64,000 nucleotides of DNA from UBA6 sp963663855 (lineage in GTDB: Archaea > Thermoplasmatota > Thermoplasmata > Methanomassiliicoccales > Methanomassiliicoccaceae). This document shows, piece by piece, positions 33,470-41,181 of this stretch. Every line of letters starts with the position of its first letter. Position 1 is the stretch's first letter. The position numbers and the translations under genes are program-made. The notes beneath the pieces were generated by a model. That model searched no databases, was not told where the DNA came from, and was given only the letters and a program-made list of their open reading frames with translations. The stretch lies in assembly GCA_963663855.1 (NCBI GenBank), contig OY760646.1, positions 2,294,001-2,358,000 of the forward strand, in the 5' to 3' direction.

Positions 33470-34003
33470 TCACAGCTCCCGGGCCAGCTCCTGCAGCCTC
33501 GCTCCCTCGACGCGGTACACCGTCCAGTCGGACATGGGCCTCGCCCCCAGGCGGCGGTAGAAGGCGATGGACGGCTCGTTCCAGTCCAGGCACCACCAGT
33601 CCAAGCGCTCGCATCCCCTCTCCGTGGCGACAGCGGCCAGGCAGGCGATCATGCTCCGGCCCAGCCCCCGGCCGCGGTACTGTTCCTCGACGAAGAGGTC
33701 CTCCAGGTACAGGTTCGCCTTGCCCAGGAACGTCGAGAAGTTGTGGAAGAACAGCGCGAACGCCACCGGCGCACCGTCCAGCTCCCCGATGATGACCTCA
33801 GCATGCTTCTTCACAAAGAGGGAGTCGCGGAGCACGTCCTCCGTCGCCACCACCTCCGAGGACAGACTTTCGTACTCGGCGAGCTCCTGGATGAAGTGGA
33901 GTATGACGCCCACGTCGCCCTCGGAGGCGAAGCGCACGGTGAAGCCGGGAACGCGGGTGCTGAACATCCTTCTCTCCTTGGAACGGTCGCTGATGTGCTT
34001 CAC
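33470..34003 (-). CDS. GNAT acetyltransferase (SSAT-like)
   Basis: 177 residues from ATG 34003; ATG 33967 (MFSTRVPG) is an alternative. The motif FTVRFASEGDVGVILHFIQELAEYE and the segment NLYLEDLFVEEQYRGRGLGRSMI (acetyl-CoA loop QYRGRG) match spermidine/spermine or diamine N-acetyltransferase-like GNATs. CERLDWWCLDWNEPSIAFYRRLGA completes the fold. Substrate is not provable: polyamine or thialysine-type substrates are family precedents. The nitroreductase gene lies 10 bases upstream on the same strand, so they are probably co-transcribed. Confidence 0.85.
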   Translation of the reverse strand: MKHISDRSKERRMFSTRVPGFTVRFASEGDVGVILHFIQELAEYESLSSEVVATEDVLRDSLFVKKHAEVIIGELDGAPVAFALFFHNFSTFLGKANLYLEDLFVEEQYRGRGLGRSMIACLAAVATERGCERLDWWCLDWNEPSIAFYRRLGARPMSDWTVYRVEGARLQELAREL

Positions 34004-34013
34004 CCCGCCGTGA

Positions 34014-34580
34014 TCACAGCCTGAGGGGCTCTCCCCAGACGTTGTCGTAGAAGTTGTGCTCCACTGGCTTGCGGGGCGGGCGCTCCCGCTGCTGCAGTCG
34101 CTGCCCCTCAGAGAGCATGGACTCGTCCTCTATGGGGTGGCCGCAGATCACGCAGGTGATGACCACGTAGTCCGCCGGGACCTTCAGGACGTCGTGCACC
34201 TTCACCGGGTCGAACCCGGCGATGGGGTGGGCGACCAGCCCCAGCTCGGTGGCCTGCAGCACCATCTGCCCCACCGCCAGGCCGCAGCAGAACTGGTAGT
34301 AGTCGCGCCCCTCGCTGTGCCGGCAGTCGTCCGAAGGCTTCGCTGCCAGGACGATGATGAGAGGAGCGGTGGTGGCCCAGGCGTTGCCCCGGTTGAGGCA
34401 CTCCCTGAGCCGCACCAGCGTGTCGCCGGTGCACAGGACCACCCTCCACGGCTGGTAGTTGAAGCAGCTGGGCGCCAGGCGCATGGACTCCACCAGCGCG
34501 GATATGCTCTCCTTGTCGATCTCCCTTCCACCAATGGCCCGGAGCGCCCTCCGGCGCTGCACCGCTTCCCTGACGTCCAT
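34014..34580 (-). CDS. Nitroreductase family protein
   Basis: 188 residues. FMN-dependent nitroreductase fold: N-terminal MDVREAVQRRRALRAI, SCFNYQPWRVVLC (FMN-binding), and GLAVGQMVLQATELGLVAHPIAGFDPVKVHDVLKV. The C-terminal CVICGHPIED segment is a common ending in archaeal members. It reduces quinones, flavins or nitro-compounds with NAD(P)H in cytoplasm; physiological substrate unknown. Heads a short operon with the acetyltransferase. Confidence 0.88.
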   Translation of the reverse strand: MDVREAVQRRRALRAIGGREIDKESISALVESMRLAPSCFNYQPWRVVLCTGDTLVRLRECLNRGNAWATTAPLIIVLAAKPSDDCRHSEGRDYYQFCCGLAVGQMVLQATELGLVAHPIAGFDPVKVHDVLKVPADYVVITCVICGHPIEDESMLSEGQRLQQRERPPRKPVEHNFYDNVWGEPLRL

Positions 34581-34749
34581 AGTGCCCAGTGCGGGAACGG
34601 TGAGAGCGTCCTTAATGGTTGCTAGCTGGGCGAACGGCCCCCGCCGTCCTTCCTTTAAATAGTTGGGCTAGGCCAAACCTTTTATCGGAAAAGCCCTATC
34701 GAGGTTTTGCGGGCTCGTGGCTTAGCCTGGATATAGCACTGGCCTTCTA

Positions 34750-34769
34750 CCATGACCAACATGGAAGCA
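34750..34769 (+). other. tRNA-Arg intron 1 (37/38)
   Basis: 20 nt. The BHB has central helix CTTC (34744-34747) with GAAG (34764-34767), 3-nt bulges TAC (34748-34750) and CAA (34768-34770), and an intron hairpin CATG/CATG. Cuts after the second nucleotide of each bulge release the intron and leave CTTCTAA as the loop. Confidence 0.88.
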
Positions 34770-34791
34770 AGTCAGTGGTCTCGGGTTCGAA

Positions 34792-34812
34792 ACCTTCTCT
34801 AGAAGGCGAAAT
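34792..34812 (+). other. tRNA-Arg intron 2 (T-loop, 59/60)
   Basis: 21 nt. The T-stem TCGGG/CCCGA is followed by a 4-bp central helix TTCG (34786-34789) with CGAA (34807-34810), 3-nt bulges AAA (34790-34792) and ATT (34811-34813), and a hairpin CCTTC/GAAGG with loop TCTA. Cutting after the second bulge nucleotide gives the standard loop TTCGAAT. Confidence 0.88.
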
Positions 34813-34899
34813 TCCCGACGAGCCCGCCAATCTCCAATCCAAACCTTCTTAAGGGTTCAGAGAATCAGGGCTTAAAGGTAGCATCTTGAGGTTTCACTA

Positions 34900-35007
34900 A
34901 TGAAGAGAAGCTCACGCGCCTGGAAAAAGAGAGGCAAGCAGAGATGGAAGTGGCGCAAGAAGAAGATGAGGCGCCGAAAGCGGCAGCAGAAGATGCGTAA
35001 GGTATAA
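34900..35007 (+). CDS. rpl41e: 50S ribosomal protein L41e (eL41)
   Basis: 35-residue, almost entirely Arg/Lys/Trp peptide: MKRSSRAWKKRGKQRWKW and RKKKMRRRKRQQKMRKV. The second part is the eL41 helix known from archaeal and eukaryotic large subunits, where it lies at the subunit interface. The usual protein is about 25 residues; this one has a ten-residue basic extension. CTTGAGGTTTC before ATG 34900 serves as ribosome binding site. tRNA-Trp begins 12 bases after the stop, so they are likely on one transcript. Confidence 0.88.
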   Translation: MKRSSRAWKKRGKQRWKWRKKKMRRRKRQQKMRKV

Positions 35008-35018
35008 CGCTGACCAGT

Positions 35019-35190
35019 GGGGGTATGGGCTAACACGGTATACTCGCGGGCTCCAGTTATACGGGAATGAAAGGAAACGGGTTTGCTGACCAGTGAAGAG
35101 TAACTGGAGCGTTGACCCGTACGATTCCGACAGGGTCGCTCCCTGTCTGGTGGAAACCCGCTGATCTGGGTTCAAATCCCAGTGCCCCCA
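35019..35190 (+). tRNA. tRNA-Trp (CCA) with 99-nt intron
   Basis: Acceptor GGGGGTA/TGCCCCC, anticodon stem GCGGG (35046-35050)/CCCGC (35157-35161), anticodon CCA 35053-35055, T-arm CTGGG-TTCAAAT-CCCAG, discriminator A at 35190. The intron (35057-35155) lies at 37/38 between bulges AGT and AAA. The D-arm is imperfect: GGCT can pair with ACTC only as G-C, G-U and U-A with a C-C mismatch, and one nucleotide seems missing between it and the anticodon stem. The intron encodes a box C/D guide. Its expression probably depends on the eL41 transcript. Confidence 0.82.
35066..35115 (+). ncRNA. Box C/D guide RNA inside the tRNA-Trp intron
   Basis: Box C-like ATGAAAG (35067-35073), D' CTGA (35086-35089), C' GTGAAGA (35093-35099), D-like TTGA (35112-35115). 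The D guide CTGGAGC (35104-35110) is complementary to GCTCCAG (35050-35056), and the fifth base before box D pairs with C34. The D' guide CGGGTTT (35078-35084) is complementary to AAACCCG (35154-35160), and its fifth base pairs with C39. The same two positions are guided by the Haloferax volcanii tRNA-Trp intron. Confidence 0.75.
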
Positions 35191-35359
35191 CTTTCTTATC
35201 TAGCTAAGGGCAATTTTGCCCCTTTTTTCAACACATCTTGTTTGAGAATTTATTCGAACAGCGTGAGTGAGCTGACCGTCTGTATCGCATCTCTATAGCT
35301 GTTTTCTAAGGCCCATCCCCCATGCTGACCTGATGGCCTTGAGGAAATGACGCCTTTGC

Positions 35360-35581
35360 TTAGCTGTCCCTGAGGCTACCTATGATGGCAAGGATGATGC
35401 CCGTTAGGATCAGGCCCGATCCCACGATGTTGAGGGTCATGTTCCAGTAGATGTCACCGGTGTAGGTGCTGCTTATCCAGCTGCTCCGTAAGCTGATGAA
35501 GCCCACGATACATAGCGCGAACCCCAGGACCAGGACCTTAAGGCCCGTTTCGATGAACTCCTTCCTTCCCCTGTAGCCCAT
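35360..35581 (-). CDS. Small two-helix membrane protein
   Basis: 73 residues. Two hydrophobic helices (VLVLGFALCIVGFISL, ~15-31; MTLNIVGSGLILTGIILAIIGSL, ~48-70) joined by a short loop (RSSWISSTYTGDIYWN) that should face outside. A TATA-like GGTTTATATTAAT upstream on this strand (about 35604-35616) supports expression as a single gene. I recognise no family. Confidence 0.6.
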   Translation of the reverse strand: MGYRGRKEFIETGLKVLVLGFALCIVGFISLRSSWISSTYTGDIYWNMTLNIVGSGLILTGIILAIIGSLRDS

Positions 35582-35698
35582 GGATGCAGGTATCCCTTTT
35601 CAGATTAATATAAACCACTACATATCCAGATGCCCCACGAGGATGATTGTCCATATCGATAGGGCCGCTTTTCAAGCGATGCCTGCCAGATGTTAAAA

Positions 35699-36835
35699 TC
35701 AGGTCTTTTTGCCCGTCCTGAGGAGCTCATTGATATCGTTCAGAGGGTCCTTGAAGCGATATCTCAACCTAACGGTTCTTCCGGTGGATTCCAGCGCCCC
35801 CAGTCTTTCTAGCTCCTTAAGCCTCTTGCCCATCGTTTGGTCACTGATGTTGCTGCCCATCCAGGAGCGGGCATCGGTGATGGAGAAATACGTTCTGTGG
35901 GAGCGCGCCTTGTCCAGCAGCCTTTTCGAGGTCTCGTCCAGAGAGGAGCTCAGCAGGTCCTTGTTAGATAAGGTCTCATAGGCCTCTTCGTAACTTTTCA
36001 ATAAAGCTATAGAGATATAATCCAACAGCTCCTTGTACGATCCAAACTGGTCGGTATATCCAAGCAGGTTGTAGTAGATGTCACTGTCCTCGATCAACCT
36101 TTGATCGATCTTGCAAAGGTCAGAGTGTTTCAGAGCTGTGTATTTCAAGTACAGGTGGAAGAGGCATCGCCCCGTTCTACCGTTCCCATCCTCGAATGGA
36201 TGGATGCTCTCGAACTCATGGAAGAAGACCGTAGCAGCGATGATGGGATCGTAGATGGGGGCTTTGGCGTTCAACCAGTCGAGAAGAGCATCCATTTCTT
36301 GCCCGATATGCTCAGGGGGAGATGCTATGAAATGCTCCTCTCCCAGATCTGCATTGCCAACATAGGACTGCTTATTGCGGAAGGAGCCGATCATGGAGGA
36401 ATTGCCGGTGTTCTCCAGCAGGTAGGTGTTCAATCGGCAGAGCGTCTCCTTGTTCCAAGGCATCGGGAGGTCGCGAGGCATGTAGACATTGACGAGATGG
36501 TTGATGATCTCCTGGCTTGGTCCCCCTGGATGCTCCACCGTTCCCGTAAGCGTGGTCCGGGTGACCTTCCTCACCTCTTTCTCTGTCAAGGGGTTCCCTT
36601 CCAGGGCCACTGACCAGTGTATGTTGGACGCATACGCATCAACGATGAGGTCCAGGTAATCATCGGCCTTAAGAAGGAACCGTTTGAACTCCTGATCGAG
36701 CTCCCGGATCCGTCGTACCCTTTCACTGAACTCTTTGCTGATACTGATCTCTGGATTGAATGGGACCTTATGTTTGTGACGGACGGGGTAGCCCGTTGGC
36801 TTAAACTGTGTTAAATTATGATATTCATTTATCAT
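35699..36835 (-). CDS. Fic-domain protein with C-terminal winged helix
   Basis: 378 residues. The catalytic loop H212-PFEDGNGRTGR matches the Fic consensus HPFx(D/E)GNGRxxR, so an AMP (or other nucleotide) transferase is expected. S75-VALEGN fits the inhibitory helix motif (S/T)xxxE(G/N), making this an intramolecularly inhibited class II Fic. Residues ~310-375 (YFSITDARSWMGSNISDQTMGKRLKELERLGALES) are a winged helix, as in many stand-alone Fic regulators. Two palindromes overlap and precede the start, suggesting autorepression. No toxin or antitoxin partner gene is adjacent. Confidence 0.92.
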   Translation of the reverse strand: MINEYHNLTQFKPTGYPVRHKHKVPFNPEISISKEFSERVRRIRELDQEFKRFLLKADDYLDLIVDAYASNIHWSVALEGNPLTEKEVRKVTRTTLTGTVEHPGGPSQEIINHLVNVYMPRDLPMPWNKETLCRLNTYLLENTGNSSMIGSFRNKQSYVGNADLGEEHFIASPPEHIGQEMDALLDWLNAKAPIYDPIIAATVFFHEFESIHPFEDGNGRTGRCLFHLYLKYTALKHSDLCKIDQRLIEDSDIYYNLLGYTDQFGSYKELLDYISIALLKSYEEAYETLSNKDLLSSSLDETSKRLLDKARSHRTYFSITDARSWMGSNISDQTMGKRLKELERLGALESTGRTVRLRYRFKDPLNDINELLRTGKKT

Positions 36836-36838
36836 AAT
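36815..36838. promoter_or_regulatory. Operator-like palindrome overlapping the Fic start codon
   Basis: TTATGATA-N6-TATCATAA with one extra matching A/T pair outside (9-bp arms). It covers the ATG of the Fic gene (36835-36833). The same half-sites with the same 6-base spacer occur 64 bases away. Confidence 0.7.
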
Positions 36839-36877
36839 GCATCATTGTAATATGTTTAACTATTTAATGATTGATTT

Positions 36878-36903
36878 GATTATGATAATTGATTATCATA
36901 ATC
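36878..36903. promoter_or_regulatory. Second operator-like palindrome upstream of the Fic gene
   Basis: GATTATGATAA-TTGA-TTATCATAATC, a perfect 11-bp inverted repeat containing TTATGATA-N6-TATCATAA. Centre-to-centre distance from the first palindrome is 64 bases (about six helical turns). The AT-rich promoter of the Fic gene lies between them. Confidence 0.7.
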
Positions 36904-37059
36904 CTATCTAATGAGGTCATTATTTGCGTTGTTGTGTATGTTTGTCCACAGATAGAGATAATTAAAATTTATTCTTGGTTTGGAGCACAGGGGGCCTAAA
37001 AAAGCCCTGGGAGCCGGCGAGCACTGCACCGCCAGCTCCAGATGCATACTGACAAGCTC

Positions 37060-38604
37060 TCAGACCACGGTCACCTTCCATCCCAGATGGGCCTGATTGC
37101 CCGCAGCGTCCGCAACGGTGAGGCAAATGGAATGCGTTCCAGGTGCCAGCATGGTGCCGTAGTATAGGCAGTCGAGCCCAGGCGACCATGCGTCGGTCAC
37201 GTCCACGCCGTCCACCGTGATCGCCACCGAGGTCACGCCCACATTGTCGCAGTAGGAAGCTCGGAACATCACGCGGGTGCAGGACCCATAGGCACAGACC
37301 GTAAAGTCGGAAGACGGGCAGTGGCAGGTGATCACCGGCGGCACGGTATCGCCCCCGGCCCCGACGGTGAAGTGCGATAGGAACGTCGAGGCCATGGCCA
37401 TGCCGCCCTCGTCTTGCGTTCCCATGCCGACCGAGATGTTGTAGAGCGTGCCGTCCGCCAGCGCCGCTGACGGGGTGAACGTGAGAACCGTGTTCCCGGA
37501 GTTCCACGCGAACCCGCCCGTAATTATCATACCTCCATCCTGGCTAAGGACGAAGGCGCCCTCCACCGTGGCGGTGTCCATGGCCCTGCTGAACGTGACC
37601 CTGATGTCAGTGGACGCTGCTACGTTCACGGCCCCGTTCGCCGGTACGATGCCGGTGACCACCGGAGGCAGAGCGTCCGAGGGAGCGAACTTCAGTATGT
37701 GGCCGGTCCCCACATCGCTCACGAAGACGTTACCATCATCGTCCACGACGATGTTCGTAGGGCCTCCGAACTGACCCTCACCAGTGCCCCCGCTGCCCCA
37801 CTTGGTGATCAGCACGCCGTCAGCGGTGAACTTCTGCACGCGGTGATTGCCGGCATCGGCGACGTACACGTTACCCGCACTGTCTACCGCGATCCCTTGG
37901 GGGCTCAAGAGCTGCCCGTCCTCCCTGCCCTCCGTGCCCCAGGTCCGTACCGCCGCCCCATCGGCGGTGAACTCATGCACGCAGCTGAGGTAAGAATCGC
38001 TCACGAACACGTGGTCGGACGGGCCGACCGTTAACCTATATCCGAAGGCTGAGCCGAGATCGTCCGAGGCGGCCCAACTGGTGATGTGGTTGCCCACGTT
38101 ATCGTACTTATCGATATATCCTCCAATGAACGATATGTACACGTTATCGGCCGAATCCAATGCCATCGATTCCGCATGGTACAAGGAGCCCCATTTGGAG
38201 ATGAACGCCCCCTGGTCGCTGTACGTCTGGACATGGTCGTTGCCCCACTCATACCCGCTGTCCATGATGATAACGTTCCCGGCACTGTCCAGGGCCACGC
38301 TCATGGGATATCCGAACTGCCCATCATCCGGCCCATAGGAACCCCACGTGGCGATGAACGTCCCGCCGCTATCGAACTTCTGCACCCTGTTGTTATAGCT
38401 GTCCGCCACGTACAGGTTGCCCAGAGCGTCGACGGCCATCCCCTCGGGCCTATTGAACTGGCCGTCACCCGTACCCTCTCCTCCCCATGAGGTCACGAAC
38501 TGGTAGGTGTCGCTGGCATGCACGCTCGGTACTGTGATGAGTACGAAGGCCGAGAGCAGCAACAGCGCCGCAATGGCCATGGCCACAATGTACTTTGGTT
38601 TCAT
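37060..38604 (-). CDS. Secreted NHL-repeat / Ig-like surface protein
   Basis: 514 residues from ATG 38604. Signal peptide (MKPKYIVAMAIAALLLLSAFVLITVPSVHA is hydrophobic, cleavage near HAS). About six NHL repeats cover residues ~35-315 (NRPEGMAVDALGNLYVADSYNNRVQKF, SPQGIAVDSAGNVYVADAGNHRVQKF), forming a beta-propeller. Then a Big_5/Ig-like domain (PPVVTGIVPANGAVNVAASTDIRVTFSRAMD) and a Cys-containing C-terminal domain (CHCPSSDFTVCAYGSC). No anchor is seen, so it is secreted or held by other surface layers. Confidence 0.85.
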   Translation of the reverse strand: MKPKYIVAMAIAALLLLSAFVLITVPSVHASDTYQFVTSWGGEGTGDGQFNRPEGMAVDALGNLYVADSYNNRVQKFDSGGTFIATWGSYGPDDGQFGYPMSVALDSAGNVIIMDSGYEWGNDHVQTYSDQGAFISKWGSLYHAESMALDSADNVYISFIGGYIDKYDNVGNHITSWAASDDLGSAFGYRLTVGPSDHVFVSDSYLSCVHEFTADGAAVRTWGTEGREDGQLLSPQGIAVDSAGNVYVADAGNHRVQKFTADGVLITKWGSGGTGEGQFGGPTNIVVDDDGNVFVSDVGTGHILKFAPSDALPPVVTGIVPANGAVNVAASTDIRVTFSRAMDTATVEGAFVLSQDGGMIITGGFAWNSGNTVLTFTPSAALADGTLYNISVGMGTQDEGGMAMASTFLSHFTVGAGGDTVPPVITCHCPSSDFTVCAYGSCTRVMFRASYCDNVGVTSVAITVDGVDVTDAWSPGLDCLYYGTMLAPGTHSICLTVADAAGNQAHLGWKVTVV

Positions 38605-38971
38605 TGACCCTCTCCTCCCCTGCACTGGCAATGGCAGAAAAGGGGCCACCGCCTGCTCGCCAGGTTCATTGGAGCCTAGTAATCATTATACTTTCTATGG
38701 ATGTGGATTATTAGATGAGAATGCTTCCTCGGGACCCAATGCCTTGCCCGCCCGATCATGGGCTATGAACATGTGGGCCGGCAAAGGCTTCCACTCGAGC
38801 AGGTTAAGCACCGTGGAGGGCCTCATCCAAACGAAACGATTTATGTGCGCAGAAGGTGAGCGCAACCATCGCTACGGCATGGCCCTGTAAGGTAAAACGA
38901 AAATGCCTGGAACTTGCACGCCCCCAGGCCCCATCTGCCATGGGCGGTGCATTGACAATAAAAACGAACCC
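38605..38971. other. Intergenic region upstream of the NHL-repeat gene
   Basis: 367 bases. An AT-rich stretch near 38675-38720 (AAGTATAATG on the reverse strand) is a plausible promoter for the NHL protein. I see no gene in the remainder. Confidence 0.35.
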
Positions 38972-39175
38972 TCAACGGACGATCTGTAAGGTATCCCTGG
39001 TCTCCACCGTCACCTCGATATCCGAACCGCAATAAGGGCACTTTTGCAATGGAATGTTGTCTAGCCAGCTCCCGAAGGTAAAGATGAGGTTGCCCATCCT
39101 GTCCAGCTCTACTCCTCCATCCTCCATGCGCTTTTCCATGATCTCACAGCATATGCGGATCTGTCTCTTCCCCAT
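38972..39175 (-). CDS. Small CPYCG-containing hypothetical protein
   Basis: 67 residues. N-terminal part has a Cys pair (RICCEIMEKRMEDGG); the C-terminal part has CPYCGSDIEVTVET. The two Cys pairs could together bind zinc. On this strand TTATATATTAAAAAAA (about 39222-39237) is a TATA-like box 50-60 bases before the start. Family unknown. Confidence 0.6.
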   Translation of the reverse strand: MGKRQIRICCEIMEKRMEDGGVELDRMGNLIFTFGSWLDNIPLQKCPYCGSDIEVTVETRDTLQIVR

Positions 39176-39934
39176 GTTTTCCCCAACCTGTTCATCCTAT
39201 CCCCATCCAAGTAGGAGACATTGTTTTTTTAATATATAATTTATTACTTTATTTCGTTTCCTGATAGGCATTTTATTATGGCACATCTTATTATGGCCAG
39301 ATAGCTCATTACATTTATGTAAAAATATTTATAAATGTTTTGTTTAAGTCCCTCCGGTCCAGCCCGCCGTTCAAGGAAAATGACGGCCGCCCCATATGCG
39401 GCTCCCATTCTACAGCACCGGACCGCCGTGAAGGCTAGTTATGCATGCCTCCATGATGGTATAATCATCCCGTCTCCCGCGGCCCTTGTACGGGGATTAC
39501 CGCCTCATTATCAAAGAGAGGAGCGACACCCCTTTATTTCAAGTGGAATTGAATTTAATGGATAAAATACTGGCATCCTCCTTTTTTTAAATATCAAGGC
39601 AGATGACGCCCCATGCGGGATCTGATAACAAGGGCCCTTTCTTCCACAGACCGGCAGGGAGGGTTGGCGGTCGTGAGAGTCCAGCAAATGCTGGGTGAAC
39701 ACTATCATTACTCTTATGCCAGTTAACGCCTGATGAGGCAAACACATGCACGGGCCAGATGTTCATTATCAAAATACGGATTCTCTTTTCTGACTATGGG
39801 ATCGTTGAAGCCAGAACACTAACGATTTATAGTATTATCCTTTTATATTCTCAGCGCGAGCAACCCCGACCATGATTTCTGGGTCAGGAAGAAGGGGGGT
39901 ATGTTCAAGCTAACACCACACAAGGGGGTTTTAA
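39176..39934. other. Long intergenic region with a candidate transcript
   Basis: 759 bases without a convincing protein gene. On the plus strand ATATTTATAAATG (39326-39338) is a good TATA box; the following 240 bases contain CGGTCC/GGACCG and GCCGT/ACGGC pairings and end at a T-run (about 39579-39587). This could be a small RNA, but matches no family that I know. A further AT-rich stretch near 39825-39855 precedes the thioredoxin-fold gene. Confidence 0.3.
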
Positions 39935-40375
39935 TTGACCAAGCGAACCATGATATTAGTAGTGGTAATGGTATTGCTTTCGGCTGCAATTACCTCGGCC
40001 CTGATGGTCCGGGGTAACGACCAAGGCACCAATGCCCAGGCGAACAACATCGCGGACGAATCTTCTGACACCCTGAACCTTGGGGCCGCGACAACGAAAA
40101 TAACCGTTTATTACTTCTATTCCAGTGTCTGCCCGCACTGCAAGGCAGTTGCACCGTTCATAGATGCTATCGATAAGAAGTATAGCCAGGTCACCGTAGT
40201 TAAGTACCAGGTGAACGGGAACAGCGCCAACTGGGCACTTTACCAGAGCTTCATGAAGAAGTACCACGCCTCGCCTAACCAGGTCCCCGCGGTCTTCGTC
40301 GGAAGCAAGTTCATGATCGGTGAGCCGGCCATCAAGGCCAGCCTGGAGCCGACCATAAAGGCAATGCTCAAGTAA
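39935..40375 (+). CDS. Secreted thioredoxin-fold protein
   Basis: 146 residues from TTG 39935, supported by AAGGGGG seven bases upstream. Signal or anchor helix at residues ~5-24 (MILVVVMVLLSAAITSALM), a ~25-residue linker, then a thioredoxin fold with active site CPHC (YFYSSVCPHCKAVAP) and the cis-Pro region NQVPAVFVGSKFMIG. CPHC is the DsbA-like site, so it probably acts as a disulfide oxidant or isomerase outside the membrane. The electron partner (DsbB or VKOR) is not in the window. The anchor may remain uncleaved. Confidence 0.85.
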   Translation: MTKRTMILVVVMVLLSAAITSALMVRGNDQGTNAQANNIADESSDTLNLGAATTKITVYYFYSSVCPHCKAVAPFIDAIDKKYSQVTVVKYQVNGNSANWALYQSFMKKYHASPNQVPAVFVGSKFMIGEPAIKASLEPTIKAMLK

Positions 40376-40626
40376 GGACGATCCGCTCTGTCAGAACCCG
40401 ATCGTTGCTCTCTGAGCAAACCCATTCTCTAATTTTATTGATCAATATCAACGATCATCTGCTTCCGACCGCTCGGTCACCTAACCCGAGGCCTCAGACC
40501 AGGGACCATGCATATGGCTGAGGCCTAGGGGTCGATGACTGCCCTGTCGATTTGGAACATATCGGGCCCATGGTACGTGAACGTACAATATTTAACCGGA
40601 GGCCACCACTCATTATGGGGATCGAG

Positions 40627-41001
40627 ATGAGCCTGATGGTCAAGCGTGTTTACGAACCAGCCCATGAGGGAGACGGCTACAGGGTCCTGGTGGACCGCAT
40701 TTGGCCCCGGGGACTGAGAAAGGACAAGGCCTCTGTCGACCTATGGCTAAGGGAGATCGGGCCGAGCGCCCCTTTGCGCAAATGGTTCGACCACCGGCCC
40801 GAGAGGTGGGAGGAGTTCAAGGTCCGGTACTCGCAGGAGCTGGATGAGAGGGCCGACGCCGTGGAACGGCTCCGGGAGAGGGCGAGGACCGAAAGGGTCA
40901 CCTTGCTCTTCGGATCTCGCGAGACACGCTATAACAACGCGCAGGCGCTCAAGGAGTACCTGGAGAGGACGATGGGAAGGTCCGGTCCTTCCGAACCATA
41001 G
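40627..41001 (+). CDS. DUF488 family protein
   Basis: 124 residues from ATG 40627; ATG 40636 is nearer the usual family start. DUF488 hallmarks: VKRVYEP, YRVLVDRIWPRGLRKDKASVDLWLREIGPS, LRKWFDHRPERWEEFKVRY and the terminal VTLLFGSRETRYNNAQALKEYL. Function unproven. ACAATATTTAACC near 40585 is a TATA-like box at the right distance for a leader of about 20 bases. Stop is TAG. Confidence 0.87.
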   Translation: MSLMVKRVYEPAHEGDGYRVLVDRIWPRGLRKDKASVDLWLREIGPSAPLRKWFDHRPERWEEFKVRYSQELDERADAVERLRERARTERVTLLFGSRETRYNNAQALKEYLERTMGRSGPSEP

Positions 41002-41181
41002 GTGCATGGGCCCTTGCTACGTCCCACTGGGACCTCAGGTGCGATACGCTACCGCCTAAACGCTCGTTCATCGCTCAAGCAGCCTGTATGCCCCTTGCTC
41101 AGCGGACAAGCTTTTTAGCCATTTCTTTTGCCTGGACTACACGGAGCGTTCAAGCTCCTAGACGAAAGGAGGTGAGCATGT

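Larger units (their letters stand above)
34711..34829 (+). tRNA. tRNA-Arg (TCT) with two introns (anticodon loop and T-loop)
   Basis: Acceptor GGGCTCG/CGAGCCC, discriminator G at 34826, encoded CCA 34827-34829. D-arm GCTT...TAGC. Anticodon stem CTGGC (34739-34743)/GTCAG (34771-34775). T-stem TCGGG (34781-34785)/CCCGA (34814-34818). Intron 1 (34750-34769, 20 nt) is at 37/38; intron 2 (34792-34812, 21 nt) is inside the T-loop between positions 59 and 60. Both are framed by perfect bulge-helix-bulge motifs. Spliced loops are CTTCTAA and TTCGAAT. TTTAAATAG (34656-34664) or CTTTTATCGG (34679-34688) may be the promoter. Confidence 0.9.

Noticed and set aside
34619..35175. Open frames around 34.6-35.2 kb
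   Set aside because: They run across tRNA-Arg and tRNA-Trp; the real small gene there is eL41 (34900-35007).
39335..39772. Short frames in the gap before the thioredoxin-fold gene
   Set aside because: No ribosome binding sites, no motifs, mutually overlapping on both strands.
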